Notes: generated by a model not told the origin, from the sequence alone. A stretch of DNA of 64,000 nucleotides from Incurvaria masculella (GCA_946894095.1 OX335659.1:6951501-7015500), one strand, 5' to 3'. Counted from the first letter of the stretch, positions 1 through 10,589 are shown. Made by a program: numbers and translations.

Positions 1-276
1 GTTACTCGATGGTGTATATAAATTAGCTATTTAGTGCTGGACGATACGTAACTCGTAATATGCCTACTGACAGCATTAGAGGTGGTTATATAAAATTGTG
101 CTTGTCTTCAGGATTTATACGGACGCATCGATATTTTGCGTTTAATACCCGAACGATAGATTAAATTAGTCAATAGATATATAGAATAGTCAAAAAATAT
201 ATAGAATAGTCAATAGAACATAGATTCAAATAGGTATACAAACATTGATTTATGCAAAGCAAACATGCGTGCTTAC

Positions 277-400
277 GTCGAATCCGGTGCTCATGTGAAG
301 CGGGTAGGCGTAGTCATGGAGCAACGGGTTGAGGACTGCGGAGAGGCCGTAGTAGAAGCCAGGAATGGGCACAGTTCTGATCATATCTTCGTGCTCGATT
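277..400 (-). CDS. Pickpocket channel exon 5 (last one inside the window)
   Basis: Acceptor cttattttag|A completes the split Glu codon of exon 4; donor GAC|gtaagc leaves phase 0. Encodes IEHEDMIRTVPIPGFYYGLS and then AVLNPLLHDYAYPLHMSTGFD, the GLS-VL-P-Y-YPLH pattern that follows the CCFNY motif in insect pickpockets. The next exon must lie left of base 1; nothing coding is seen in 1-276. Confidence 0.85.
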
Positions 401-3400
401 CTAAAATAAGTTCACGAGTGGTAGAGGCAGTTATGTTTGTTAACTTGTAATAACAAAGAAGGACCTAAACACCTTGGCAACAATTTTATGGTGGAAACAC
501 CAGGCGATGGCGGCAAAGTTTTGGCGGGTAATAAGTGGCTGGAAGGGCGGATTGAGGTTTAATAGGGGCTTAAATATGAAATTGCCGTTTTAAAATTAAA
601 ATTAAACTTGCATGGAGTCAGATATCAGAGAATTTAAAAAAGACATGTCATTTGATAGTTCGACTTTCAATTGTTTTAAAGATTCCGTTTTTAAATTGAA
701 TTGATACGGCGAAAATCTGAGTAATTTTCGAATACGAGTTCCGACGTGGGACGGCTCGTAATGTCAACGCTATGGTAGGAGAGGATACGGCTAACGAACG
801 GACCTTGCGTTTCGGGTGGAAACTTGGTCTTGAAGAATGAACCATGGGGAAGACCAGCCACTAAGGTAAATAAATAGCTCAATGGCAAATAGCGACGAAT
901 TGAAGGTGATAGTCGATGAAGGCGATCCGTGTCAAACTGCAAACCGCACCGCATACATTTTCGCAAATATTTCCAAGTACCAACATTTTAATGTAACCGT
1001 ACAAATATACGGATAAGCTCTTTCACTAATGTTGAGAGGCAATCGATTCCATAATCGTGCAGGATTAATCGTAAACAAATCCGAATAAGTGGTGGAAGAA
1101 TGTGATGGAATAAGAGGCAGGAGATTATCCGAAGACCTGAGTAGGACACCATGACAGGCCCTTTATTGCACGTCTAAATTGTACTGGACGCGAAAATACG
1201 GACAATTATTATTTCCGCTTCGGACATCGCGGATCGGTTATTCAATGCGATGGAACCTAACCACCCGGACGAGTATATCCCTACCACCAAACACCGGAAG
1301 TATTGAAATGTTGGTGCTCGGAGTGATTTATTTAGATCATAGGTACAAGAACAAGAGACGTGAGATCGCGTAGAATATGGTTTGCAATCGTTGAATTCCA
1401 ATCTAGCGATTAATTCACCATATTTTGAATACATAATATTTTAAAATATATTGAAAATTGTGTGATATCAAAATAAACTGAGATAAACAGGCACATGTCT
1501 TTCCAAATGTTTCGTTAGTTCTACTTTGCTATTTGTACCGATAATCATTGATAAACTTACTCCTCCACGCCAAGTTTCTCGGCGACCTCCCAGTGGTAGT
1601 TGAAGACGCAACAGTAGCCGTTCTGAGTTCTTCGCGTCAGGAACAACTCGCTACAGTTGCGGACCTGCTGCCGCCAGTGGCAGCGGTCGAAGGTCTCCTC
1701 GCAAGACGGGGACAGCTGTTGAACCGAGGGTAAATCAAACCAATAAACCTCGATAGGACAGGTTTTCGGGGTTATTTCAGATTAAAAGATCAGGCGAAAA
1801 GGTAGAAAGAGACCGCAACGTACATCGAGGTCAATTAATCGAAATCGTTCCCTACGTATTAGTTGCTTCAAATGTGGAAACCCTGAAGCAACAATCAGAT
1901 ACAATAGACAACTTTGTTGATACACTCTCGGTTAGAGGTAATAATAAATGGTTAAAATCAATCGAAATTGCAGATCCTAAGAATAAACTGAGACCATTTA
2001 TTTTTTCCTACAATCGGAAGTGATCAACCTGAAGGTACACGAACACTTTCTGTAGATCTTAACAAAAGCGTGGACCTACCTTGAGAAGCCTCGCGTCGAC
2101 ATCAAAATGGGAGTCCACTTGATGCAGAAAGGTGTCGAAGGAGATGAGTTGCTCGTAACCGTCTACGTCGTAGTCGTGAAGCCTGCCCAGCATCAACACA
2201 AGTCGAGCCAGCTCCTCGTAACTGTACGTCGAGTTGTCCCAGGACCAACTGGGCCGAAATGTCATTTTGATAACCAGTTCATTATCTTTCTCCCGATGTT
2301 CACTGATATCGTATTTGAGTTTGTCGGTTGGCCAAAGGGACAAGATAATTAAAAAAATCCTGGTAGAATTTAAGGACTCTTGGGAATTTTATCGGTTCCC
2401 TTAAATCTACTCTTGACATGATACTGATGCCTAATTTGGGTACGCTAAGCCCCCAAGAACGCCACATGCGTACGTCAAAGCACACGCACTGCGTTGCATC
2501 CGAGTAGCAAGGTTTGCTTGCAACCGGCGGGCGCCTGGTAGAAAAGCAATTTTTTGGTCCGGCGTAAAAAAAATGACGCTCCTTGGTCAGCTCGAGATTG
2601 TTTTGGGGCGAGCTTGCCTTTACATATCCTCGATATGACTTCTGAAGTTTGACAAGTCATGCGTCAGGTCGCCATTGAGAATCACTACTTATAAATACGA
2701 AACATTTTATGCTGGGAGGTCAGATAATTGATCCCGGTGTAGAACTTGTACCGCAGCTGGACGAGGTAATATTAGTATGTACTTACAGCAAGTCTGCGTA
2801 GGCCTCAGCCGCGCGCTTGCTAATGCGGTTAACATTGCAGATGGCGACGGCCGGGAAGGCGACGTGGCTGATGTGGTAGCGAGTAGACTCCAGCGACACC
2901 AGAATCGGCTTGGCGGCGGCCTCCGCGCTCATGGCACCCGCCACGTACGCCAGTCCTGCCACGGCGCACGCTATCAAAGCCAGCCACACCCACCTACGAC
3001 AACCGTGCAGGCTCGGTGACAGCTTAGTTCATAGGCACTAGTCCCGCCTAACCAAACCAAAACCAAAACCAGTCTAACCAAAACAGTGCTTTTCTTCGAT
3101 TCTTTCCTTCCCCACCTAAGCGAAATCCTGGATTCGAGCCTGAGCTAGCACAGACAGAACGAACAGCGAGGTCATAACGAGCACCATGTACGCGAGTCCT
3201 GCCACCGCCAGGACATTTCACACCAACACGACATGGTGGCTGACTTATATATTCCACTATTCACTACTCGGGCAGAGTTAGTGAACACGTTATGGAAGGT
3301 ACTTCAAGTTAGATTAAATAAGAATAAGAATATTAAAATAAAATCGCCACAAGAATAACAGACACAGAAGTATAAAGATAACATAATTAATACCAAGAAA

Positions 3401-4065
3401 TATATAAAACAACGAACCTAAAATTAAACTAAACCAAACAACAGTGAAACATTGATGTGTTATCGTTGTTAGACGTGGGTTTGGTATCTAAAATGTGTGA
3501 CAAAAGGGTTCAGTCTCAGCTGACTCGTAGAAAACTGCGAAACTGGATTTCAGATGGATCCCTTCTGAAGCTCTCTACGTGTATGGAAATTGGATGACGC
3601 TGCTTAACATGTCTTTAAAAACAATAGGAATATACATGAACAAAATTTCGTTCTGTTAAAGGAAAACATTAGTTAGTTTTCAAAAATATGAAAGAGACGT
3701 AGTGTGTAAATGTGTGTAAAGTGTGTAGGTATGTAGGATTGTGTGCGGGAGAGGTGTGTAGGATTGCATACAGTGCCTAATACTCGGCCTAATATTCTTA
3801 CCTTCCTTCATGCAATTATGTAACGAAATTGTACTTACTTTTCTAGGCGGTTCTTGTTTCCGTCGACAAGGTAGCGGAAGCCTCCAAGAGAGCAGTTTTG
3901 CAAGTACTCATGGAGGGCTTCTTTTGCGCTTCTACGCCAGAGCTGTTCCCTGTTCAGAACTGCTTCCCTCCCTGAACCGTGAGAGCGTCGTTTTCGCCTC
4001 GATCTTGGTTGTTTACGTCGACTTGGTGATTTGTGATAAATATCGGTGACATTCGGGATTTTCAT
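277..4065 (-). CDS. Pickpocket-type DEG/ENaC sodium channel, 5' part of the gene (five exons, continues past the left edge)
   Basis: Amiloride-sensitive, non-voltage-gated cation channel subunit of the plasma membrane; insect pickpockets serve chemo-, mechano- or water sensing and fluid transport. Five exons on the minus strand (4065-3839, 2993-2787, 2302-2080, 1715-1561, 400-277) join with matching phases to about 260 residues. The order is a basic cytosolic N-terminus (about residues 1-75), TM1 starting WVWLALIACAVAGLAYVAG, the palm motif FPAVAICNVNR that marks the family, finger/thumb segments with paired cysteines (CEETFDRCHW, NCSELF, GYCCVFNY) and YGLSAVLNPLLHDYAYPLH. Family members are usually 450-600 residues, so the rest of the ectodomain, TM2 and the selectivity filter lie beyond base 1. 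The HG motif before TM1 reads LGGFRY, with Gly in place of His. Which pickpocket paralogue this is cannot be told. Confidence 0.93.
401..1560. other. Pickpocket intron 4
   Basis: AT-rich intron. Apart from a decayed LINE-like piece at about 975-1135 I see no coding signal; open frames at 690-966 and 1174-1434 have no family motif and no supporting splice sites. Confidence 0.6.
975..1135 (-). mobile_element. Decayed LINE 3' coding remnant (possible)
   Basis: On the minus strand one frame reads PSHSSTTYSDLFTINPARLW followed by NRLPLNI, which resembles the end of CR1/Jockey-type ORF2 proteins (…RLWNSLP…). It is short and isolated, so the call rests on one motif. Confidence 0.35.
1561..1715 (-). 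CDS. Pickpocket channel exon 4 (cysteine-rich thumb region)
   Basis: Acceptor ttcaacag|CTG in phase 0 and donor GA|gtaagt. Encodes LSPSCEETFDRCHWRQQVRN and then CSELF and GYCCVFNY; the cysteine spacing is that of the family. It is read only on the minus strand; the plus-strand frame over it is a shadow. Confidence 0.9.
2080..2302 (-). CDS. Pickpocket channel exon 3 (extracellular finger region)
   Basis: Acceptor gatatcag|T matches the phase left by exon 2; donor AAG|gtaggt. It encodes 74 codons beginning EHREKDNELVIKM and containing YSYEELARLVLMLGRLHDYD, the region in which pickpockets carry the helical finger. The pyrimidine tract before the acceptor is weak, so the exon start is less sure than its reading frame. 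Confidence 0.82.
2303..2786. other. Pickpocket intron 2
   Basis: No gene seen. The stretch 2480-2610 is somewhat GC-richer and contains small inverted segments but no recognisable element. Confidence 0.5.
2787..2993 (-). CDS. Pickpocket channel exon 2 (TM1 and palm)
   Basis: Acceptor gtcgtag|G and donor CT|gtaagt. It encodes the first membrane helix and the diagnostic FPAVAICNVN palm motif followed by RISKRAAEAYADLL. It is GC-rich against its introns. A decayed copy of its 5' half lies at about 3125-3255. Confidence 0.92.
3125..3255 (-). pseudogene. Decayed duplicate of the pickpocket TM1 exon inside intron 1
   Basis: On the minus strand, gtggcaggactcgcgtacat around 3182-3207 parallels gtggcaggactggcgtacgt in exon 2 (about 2940-2965). 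The resemblance starts at the exon boundary (tgtcgtgttggtgtg against tgtcgtaggtgggtgtgg). The copy reads NVLAVAGLAYMVLVMTSLFV and then a stop, so hydrophobicity persists but the acceptor AG is lost and FPAV is absent. It may be a failed tandem exon duplication; a working alternative exon is less likely. Confidence 0.6.
3839..4065 (-). CDS. Pickpocket channel exon 1 (start codon, cytosolic N-terminus)
   Basis: Starts with ATG at 4065 (MKIPNVTDIYHKS) and runs 75 codons plus two bases to the donor AA|gtaagt. It carries an Arg/Lys/Ser-rich stretch (RRKQPRSRRKRR) and then the pre-TM1 segment ALHEYLQNCSLGGFRYLVD that DEG/ENaC proteins share. The split Lys codon (AA|G) is completed by the next exon. 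A further untranslated exon upstream cannot be excluded. Confidence 0.88.
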
Positions 4066-4664
4066 GGTAAGTAGGTAAAAGCTAAAAATATGATAGTATC
4101 TACCTAGTTAAAAGTTGTATGCTCTGTCTATTCCACAAAACATTCAAACTGCATTCAAGTTACAGAATTATATTTCCTAAACAAATAGGCACATGATCGT
4201 ATATTCTTAAATACGTATGGACAAATCAGACCTCACTTTTCTCACCGGCAAGAGTCGTCTGTTACAGGTTGAAAATTGAATAGCCCCTGGAGTATGAGAA
4301 TGACAGATTCACTGATATCGTAATGGCGTGACATAATTCACTGCATAACATTGCATGTAACAATTATGGACCCACTTGATAACATCGATAATGATTAATC
4401 GTAAGATTATGTCATGAATTCGTTTTTAAAGCGTCGAGAAATAAGGATAATTTGTTTTCAATTAGAAAGTACTTACGGGACTTGGTAGATAGTGGCAGGC
4501 ATCCGTTACTCCTAAATACCTACTGAGATCTTCCCCTACGGCGCTTGGGAACCCGAGGTTCCAAATTCAGTCAGGGCCGCCGCGCGCACACGCTCGCACG
4601 TCCACTACGTCCAGTCGATCAGTCGCTTCGGAAAGCTTACTTTCGCCGTTTTATATTCGTAATA
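4066..4664. promoter_or_regulatory. Divergent intergenic region between the pickpocket gene and a THAP-like exon
   Basis: About 600 bp lie between the minus-strand pickpocket ATG and the plus-strand THAP-like ATG. The right part (4540-4650) is CpG-rich (cgccgcgcgcacacgctcgc), unlike the AT-rich left part, and could be a promoter for the plus-strand exon. No core promoter element was identified with confidence. Confidence 0.35.
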
Positions 4665-4773
4665 ATGTCTAATCACCATAGAATTAAATATGATAACTGT
4701 TGCGTGAACGGATGTTATAGTACACAGAAGAATTTGAAGTTACCTTTCTTTACGCTACCGAAATATTCTGAAA
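4665..4773 (+). CDS. THAP-like zinc-finger first exon
   Basis: Encodes MSNHHRIKYDNCCVNGCYST and then QKNLKLPFFTLPKYSE. The C-x4-C spacing (first Cys of CCVNGC to the last) followed about 12 residues later by FFTLP matches the start of a THAP domain (C2CH zinc finger, DNA binding). The exon would end at GAA A|gttaag; without splicing it meets TAA two codons later. The remaining THAP residues (Trp, C-x2-H) are not found nearby. THAP domains occur both in host genes and in P-type transposases, so this may be either. Confidence 0.5.
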
Positions 4774-5039
4774 GTTAAGTTGGTTTTTTAGTTTAGGTTT
4801 ATTGACGTTTTGCCTTTATGTAGGTAAGTATGTAGTATCGTGTTATGAGGGGCCTATTGAATTGACACGTATTTAACTGGTATCAGCACAGCACTTTTTT
4901 ATGCATTAGCTAGTATTTATCCATGTATTACAAGGAAAACAACATAAATTGGTTTCGTCTAGTGAAAGTATAATGGGAAATCATTCGTGCCAGCTCCAGG
5001 TACTTATTGCCTATTATCCTTTGCTGCATGTTGTTTGTT

Positions 5040-5140
5040 TTTTGCCGTACCAGGACCTTCCTTTCTTGAGCACGGCGATATTGAACTGAATGGAAAACAC
5101 GGACAATGTTTAATTACCGTTTCGACCATCTTTTTATCAA
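5040..5140 (-). mobile_element. SINE-A fragment
   Basis: Minus-strand 3' part of the SINE family whose best copy is 21737-22150: ccaggacctt, gagcacgg, ttgaactgaatggaaaacac and tttcgaccatctttttatc are all present with scattered mutations. No tRNA-like head. Confidence 0.7.
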
Positions 5141-5167
5141 ATGTTACTTAATCAACAATCAATTTTG

Positions 5168-5512
5168 GGCGGCTCGTAGCCTAGTGGCGCGGGGACTGGC
5201 CTAGCGTACCAGAGGCCCGGGTTCAATACCAACTTGCACCACTGTCTTTCTCTTTCAGAGTTCGATAAGTGCATTTCGTCAAATGCGAGCTGCTCCATGG
5301 TTCGGAATCCATGTAAAACTGTAGGTCCCCTTCCCCTACTAGGTGGTAGGGTTTAAGCCCGCCCGGGTTGGTACCATCTCATTGGATGAAAAGATGGTCG
5401 AAGCGGCAATGAAAATTTGTCCGTGTTTTCCATCCAGTTCAATGTAGCCGTGCTCATAAAGGGAAGGTCCTGGCATGGCACCTAATTCCTTCGGTCGCAT
5501 AAAAAAAAACAA
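5168..5512 (+). mobile_element. SINE-A copy with tRNA-like head
   Basis: Head ggctcgtagcctagtggcgc has an A-box-like segment; the B box is gggttcaatacc. The body matches the other copies through gatggtcgaagcggcaatga and ggtcctggcatggcacctaa. The 3' end is shortened: the segment with ggtgtattgggctaatatc is missing before tcgcataaaaaaaaac. Confidence 0.85.
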
Positions 5513-5890
5513 ACAATACTAGACCAAAGTACATCGAAAACACCGAAATACACAGAAAACATCAAACTACACTGTTAAAGCCAATAAACAACACATAACA
5601 GCATCAGGCATATTTGTGACGCAAAATCTCTACACACATTATAAAAAAACAATTTTAAAAGTTTTGTTTGTATTTTATTCGACTTTTAAAACAATAGGCG
5701 GCGGCAGAGTGTGATAACCCCAGCGCAAGCCGCATTCCAGCGACATGGGGCGGGTCAGCGACGACGCGTTTCATCTCGCCGCCGCGCCGGCAACGAGCGA
5801 CGTAATAAATACTTCAGCATAACGACAATTAGGTTCAAAATTGAAAAATTACTGTCGGGGAGTGCAACTTCTGTTACTATTAGTTATTCT
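5513..5890. other. Intergenic stretch, no gene seen
   Basis: Contains a short GC-rich patch (5700-5800) in which several frames stay open by composition only. No family motif or element end recognised. Confidence 0.5.
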
Positions 5891-5896
5891 GTGATA

Positions 5897-6215
5897 GTGG
5901 CTCGTAGCCTGGTGGCGCGGGAACTCGCCTAGCATACCAGAGGTCTGGGCTCAAATCCTCGCCCCGTTTATGAGAAACATTCTTTCTATTTCTGAGTTGG
6001 ATAAATGCATTTCGTCACGAATGCGAGCTGTGCCATTGTTCGGAAGCCATGTACACTGCTAGGTGGAGGATTTAGCTCGCCCGGTTTGGTACCATCGCAT
6101 TGGTCGAAGCGGACATAAAAAATTACACTGTTTGCTGTCCAGTTCTATACAGTCGTGTTCATAAAGATAAGGTCCCAGGAATGGCACCAAATTTCTTCGG
6201 GAACGCGTTGTGATG
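5897..6215 (+). mobile_element. SINE-A copy, diverged
   Basis: Head gtggctcgtagcctggtggc and a B box gggctcaaatcc (one change from consensus). The body has lost the Cys-rich-looking ccttcccctactagg segment and is more diverged than the copy at 5168, suggesting an older insertion. Confidence 0.8.
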
Positions 6216-6931
6216 GGCTAATATCGTGTGGGTTCATAATCATATCATTGAATAAGAAGTGGACTATTCAAAACGCGTTCAGAATACCCTTGTGCATTTT
6301 TCAACAAAACTCTTCTATTTCAACTTTCCAAGCTTTAAACTTTTCGATTCATTTCTTGTTCTATCAGTGTCGATCTTATCTTAATAGTGAATTTCCAGCA
6401 TTGAAGAAGAATGATTACACAACAAAGTCCTCAAGCGGTACTAAAAAGACAATTTCCACCAATATTCCAGAGATGTGAAGATTGGAAATACCTACTCGTT
6501 TTAATGTGTATATTTACTCACTAGTTACTTACTAGTGATCTTTTGAACCGTTTGTGCTTTCGGCAGTGATACGTGAAAGTAATATAATAAGTCTATGGCT
6601 TACGGAAATTTGAGGCGATCCGGACAACAGGTAAATTCGTTTAATCGGTGTTCGAATAATCACCGTTCTACTGTAGTAGAGACAGCGCGCTGCGCGCGCA
6701 TGCTAGGTATATGGTAGAGACTAATAGTAGACATTTAATTATTTCAAATCATTAAAAAAAATTGTAACAAATGAGTAAGCAGTGAGACAAGCCACTTGTC
6801 ACGTATACTGCCATGCCGCTGTCTTCGTGCCTGACTTACTGCAGGAGTTACTTTAGTCCCCAATGTTACAAAGATTTTTTTTATATTTCAAGCATAGATT
6901 TTACGTTCGATGAGAAGTAAAATTTTACGAC
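6216..6931. other. Intergenic stretch, no gene seen
   Basis: AT-rich. A small patch gcgcgctgcgcgcgcatgc near 6685 is a CpG palindrome of unknown meaning. The open frame 6155-6478 partly overlaps SINE sequence and shows no motif. Confidence 0.5.
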
Positions 6932-7093
6932 TTAGCCCCGATTGCACAAAGAGACGGCAGAGTTATAATCAATGTTCAAACACGTCATTTTAAGTGAATC
7001 GTATGGAGTTCTTTTTATACTGTTCATAAAAAGTGACGTGTTTAATCGTACGTTGACATAGATTTTGATTTTTTGTCCAGCACTCGGCCCTAA
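6932..7093 (+). mobile_element. Short MITE, family D (TTAGCCCCG…CGGCCCTAA ends)
   Basis: Begins ttagccccgattgcac and ends gcactcggccctaa, imperfect terminal inverted repeats. Shares caatgttcaaacacgtca and gtgacgtgtttaatcgtac with copies at 9324 and 32172. Confidence 0.75.
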
Positions 7094-7509
7094 GGTTGTG
7101 AAGTGCGGTTGGCGACCGCTGCCAACCCCTCTTGTAAGGACATTCCGGACCCCAACGCCCTGTCCTCCCCGCGTGCCGCCTCCTCGCCTCGCAGCAACAG
7201 GCGACTCTACAAAAGCGCGGCAGTCGCGGACAGCCCGGCGCATGCGCGAGACGCCGATCGAAGGTTCGTCGCCCGACTGCCATTCGAACAGCTGCGACAA
7301 CACGCCCCGTTGCTAAACGAAACATTCGAGTGTGCGAATCGCCTTAGCTGGAGACTTTTCGGAAGATAGTCTTTAAAATTAGCGCGAAGACAGCTGTGGC
7401 TTGAGGTGTTGTGGTGATTTTCAGTTTTATTCAGTGAAAAGCGCGCCAATTGACTGAAGGAAACAGCTGCTGAACGACTTGGAAGGATTTCAAAGCAAGT
7501 TTAGTGTAA
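7094..7509 (+). promoter_or_regulatory. CpG-rich promoter-like block with possible untranslated exon
   Basis: 7100-7370 is far richer in CpG than its surroundings and every frame stays open by composition. It is followed by ttttcagttttattcagtga (7418-7437), which has two TCAGT initiator-like sites, and then a stretch ending agtgtaag|gtgggtac at about 7508, a plausible donor. No ATG-initiated coding exon is evident. It may be a 5' untranslated exon of a plus-strand gene; which gene is unknown. Confidence 0.3.
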
Positions 7510-7954
7510 GGTGGGTACTTTTCGTACAAATTATTTTAAATATTTTTTCCAGGTTAGCGAAATTTAAATATTTAGCCTAAAAGTTCGGGTAACTATTTTT
7601 AATTTTCGGGGGCCCGTAACTAGTGGCCGTAAGCACCTTAAAGCAACAATAAAATCATTATTTGGAAATGAATTTACATGCTATCTCTATGCTAAGTTTA
7701 TGTTAATTAATATATTGTATGTCTTCATGTTTTATGTCAACCAAATCGATAGCAAAATAAGTCTTTTGCATTCGACCAGGAATACAAACAACAATGCTCG
7801 CATATAATAATAAGCTGATGTTATAAACCTGGAACATAAATAAATACGTTTTTATGTATCCAGACTAGCCGGCCTAATAGCTACCACTCCTACTGTCATA
7901 TTAATAGCCAATAAAATACAAAGCATTTCGGAGGCATTTCCCTTAACGAGTACG
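7510..7954. other. AT-rich stretch, no gene seen
   Basis: No coding frame of note and no recognised repeat. Confidence 0.5.
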
Positions 7955-8110
7955 ATTATATTGAACCAGAAGGAAAACGAGGACAATCTTTCTTTCCGTT
8001 TCGACCATCTTTAATTAAATGCTATGGTGCCAACCTGGGCGGGCGTAACCCTACCACCTAGTTAGTAGGGTAAGGGGACCTACAGTTTTACATGGATTCC
8101 GAACCACGGA
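7955..8110 (-). mobile_element. SINE-A fragment
   Basis: Minus-strand body of the SINE: ttgaaccagaaggaaaacga, ccgtttcgaccatcttt, ccaacctgggcgggcgtaac and ggacctacagttttacatgg. Both ends missing. Confidence 0.75.
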
Positions 8111-8603
8111 TAATTAAATAGTATTATTATAATAGCGACATCTACCACGAATCACTTTATCATGGCTGTAACTTATATTATTCAAACCTTCTAAATTGAC
8201 CACCCAATTAACCATCTTTATCGAGTTGCATTTAAAAGATAAGTGTTTGACGCAATCATTGGTCTTAACAGATAGGTTACTGTGAAGGTGTAAAATTCGA
8301 TCAGTGGAAACTATCTAAGTACGTTACGGGGCTTACGCAAACCCTCATTTAAGTACTTAATGATCTGGGAAAAATTTAAAAGTATAAAATACCTAAATAC
8401 TTATCTACAAAATGTTTGTGATGCGGGCTGCATTCCCAAATACTGCATGTCAAAGACGGTTCGTCCATTTACCTTGCCGATTTTTTTAAGATCAAATAAC
8501 TTTTTTTAAAGAACTTGGGCTTATACCACTCCCACCGTATTGAACAGACTTCTTTTCCGAAAGAAATAGGCCAATGGCGGGGCTTCTCTTAATTACTCTT
8601 TAA
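8111..8603. other. Stretch without gene
   Basis: AT-rich unique-looking sequence; no motif seen. Confidence 0.5.
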
Positions 8604-8911
8604 AGTGCATTTCGTCACGAATACGAGCTGCTCCATGGTTCGGAATCCATGTTCTACTGTAGATCCCCTTTCCCTACTTGGTGGCAGGGTTTTACGCCCG
8701 CCCGGGTTAGTACCATCGCATTGAATGAAAAGATGGTCGAAGCGGCAATGAAAAAAATGTTTCGAATTTTCCATCCAGTTCAATGTAGCAGTGCTCATTA
8801 AGGAAAGATCCTGGCATGGCATCTAATTCCTTCGGGAATGTGGTGTATTGGGCTAATATCATATCGGTAGTTGTACGGTATTAGTCATCCATGTGAGGTT
8901 AATAAAAAAAA
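8604..8911 (+). mobile_element. SINE-A copy lacking the tRNA-like head
   Basis: Begins inside the body at aagtgcatttcgtcacgaat and continues to the 3' end with ggtgtattgggctaatatca and ggttaataaaaaaaatc. 5' truncation is the usual outcome of target-primed insertion. Confidence 0.8.
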
Positions 8912-8926
8912 TCACAGCTACATTCA

Positions 8927-9075
8927 AATCGATGGAAAACACTGACAATTTTTCCATTTCCGCTTCGACCACCTATTCGTCCAATGCGATACCGCACCGG
9001 GCGGGCTTAAAACCCTACAACCTAATAGAGCCAGGGGTTCGAACTATGGCACGTTCGTGACGAAATGCACTTATG
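8927..9075 (-). mobile_element. SINE-A fragment
   Basis: Minus-strand: gatggaaaacactgacaatt, cgcttcgaccacctattcg, cgggcgggcttaaaacccta and cgtgacgaaatgcactta. It runs opposite to the copy at 8604, so the two could pair as an inverted repeat in RNA. Confidence 0.75.
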
Positions 9076-9323
9076 CACTTAGGCCTGAGTTTGTGACACT
9101 TGATAAACCAATAATATGACGTGTGTTGCAGCGCGACACCCCTCACGCAAACAGTTTTTTTTCATACCAAATTAGTTTTAAATTAAAATATTTGTTAAGG
9201 TGACATAAGACTCTAGAACGATCGTATCCGATAAACGTTGGCTTTGTAATATTAGTTTTCTTCAAAAACACGTTTCTGCAAACAAAGTTATTGGAAATAC
9301 TTAACATTGTACTATTTTATGAT

Positions 9324-9489
9324 TTAGCCCCGGTTGCACGAAGAAATGGCTGAGTTAATCAATGTTCAAACACGTCAATTTTAGTGAACCGCATAGAGTT
9401 CCTTCCATACTGTCCACACAAAGTGACGTGTTTAATCATACTTTGACGTTGATTTTGATTTTTTGTTCTTTCGTGCACTCGGCCCTAAG
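9324..9489 (+). mobile_element. Short MITE, family D
   Basis: Begins ttagccccggttgcacgaag and ends cgtgcactcggccctaa; inner segments caatgttcaaacacgtcaat and gtgacgtgtttaatcatac match the copy at 6932. Confidence 0.78.
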
Positions 9490-10495
9490 ACTCATACAAG
9501 TTGCCATTCAAATTCAAGCCTTAAATTGATTTGAAAAACTTTGAAATGCAAACAAAATAAGCGGTGAGAGTATTACTTTTGTATTTAATTTAATTTAATA
9601 ACCGATTAACTAGTGTCTCGCTTGAAAACAATTTTAATTTTGGCTATATACTATTAATTAAATGTTTTAATTCTTTTAATAAAGCAAGGACGAATTTCTC
9701 AAGAATCGCTCATATTTTGATTAATTTTAATTATTATAATTATCATTTAATTTTTAAAAATATTGTAAATTGCGACACTATAGAGGATATATTGGTGAAT
9801 ATAATAAAATTAAAATAATATACCCTCACCACTTATGTTGTAGGAGAAATCGCGTTTTAAAATGTTTCAAACCAGTTGAAGACTTGAATTTGGCAAGGAC
9901 CAACTTTACTTAATCTAAATCATAAAATAGTTTCATGTTAAGATCTTCCGATAATCATGTTTGCTAATAAATGCTTATTATGAATACTAAAAATATAAAA
10001 CTATAACTTATCGGAGACGGTCGTTCTAGGGCCATGTGTCCCCTTAATAAACTTTGAACGTAGGTATCGAATCGCTTCATGGTACGGAACCCGTAGGTGG
10101 GGGACCTACAGACCCACAATCGCATTGAATGAAAAAAAGGGTTCGGCTAGCAAAAAAAAACAGTGCATTCCATAACGTAGCCCTTTCGGCCAATAAGACA
10201 GTAGCTGTAGTATTAGCCTTCCATGCCTAGTTCAATCAAATGAAGTAAGTATTGCAAAACATTCCCACCGGTACCATTTCTGGCTGCTGAGAATAAAATT
10301 TAGTCCTAGAATAAATTCATATTATTCCGGATCTCAATTATATCTAGTTCTGGCACAAACATGGACACCGAGCTCAAATCAAATCCACATTGTTATGATT
10401 TTAAGATATTGTCCACTTCACCCACTACACCCGAAGTACAAGGACGGACCAAACTTTATGGCCGATGTTAAATCCCTTCCCTGCGCAAACTCGAA
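9490..10495. other. AT-rich stretch, no gene seen
   Basis: 9500-10030 is very AT-rich. 10055-10170 keeps weak traces of SINE-A (ttcatggtacggaacccgta, atcgcattgaatgaaaa). Confidence 0.5.
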
Positions 10496-10504
10496 ATCGG
10501 CGTA

Positions 10505-10575
10505 CCGGTACGGTGGTCTAGGGGCTAGAGGACTTACCTTTCATCCGAGAGGTCTGGGTTCAAATACTCGCCTCG
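10505..10575 (+). mobile_element. tRNA-like SINE head
   Basis: ggtacggtggtctaggggct is an A-box-like segment and gtctgggttcaaatactcgc a B-box-like one, about 35 bases apart as in tRNA-derived SINE heads. Only the head is present; it ends where the TTAA MITE begins at 10590. Confidence 0.5.
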
Positions 10576-10589
10576 TTCATATGCCGCGC

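Noticed and set aside
2107..3019. Plus-strand frames at 2107-2352 and 2777-3019
   Set aside because: Antisense to pickpocket exons 3 and 2.
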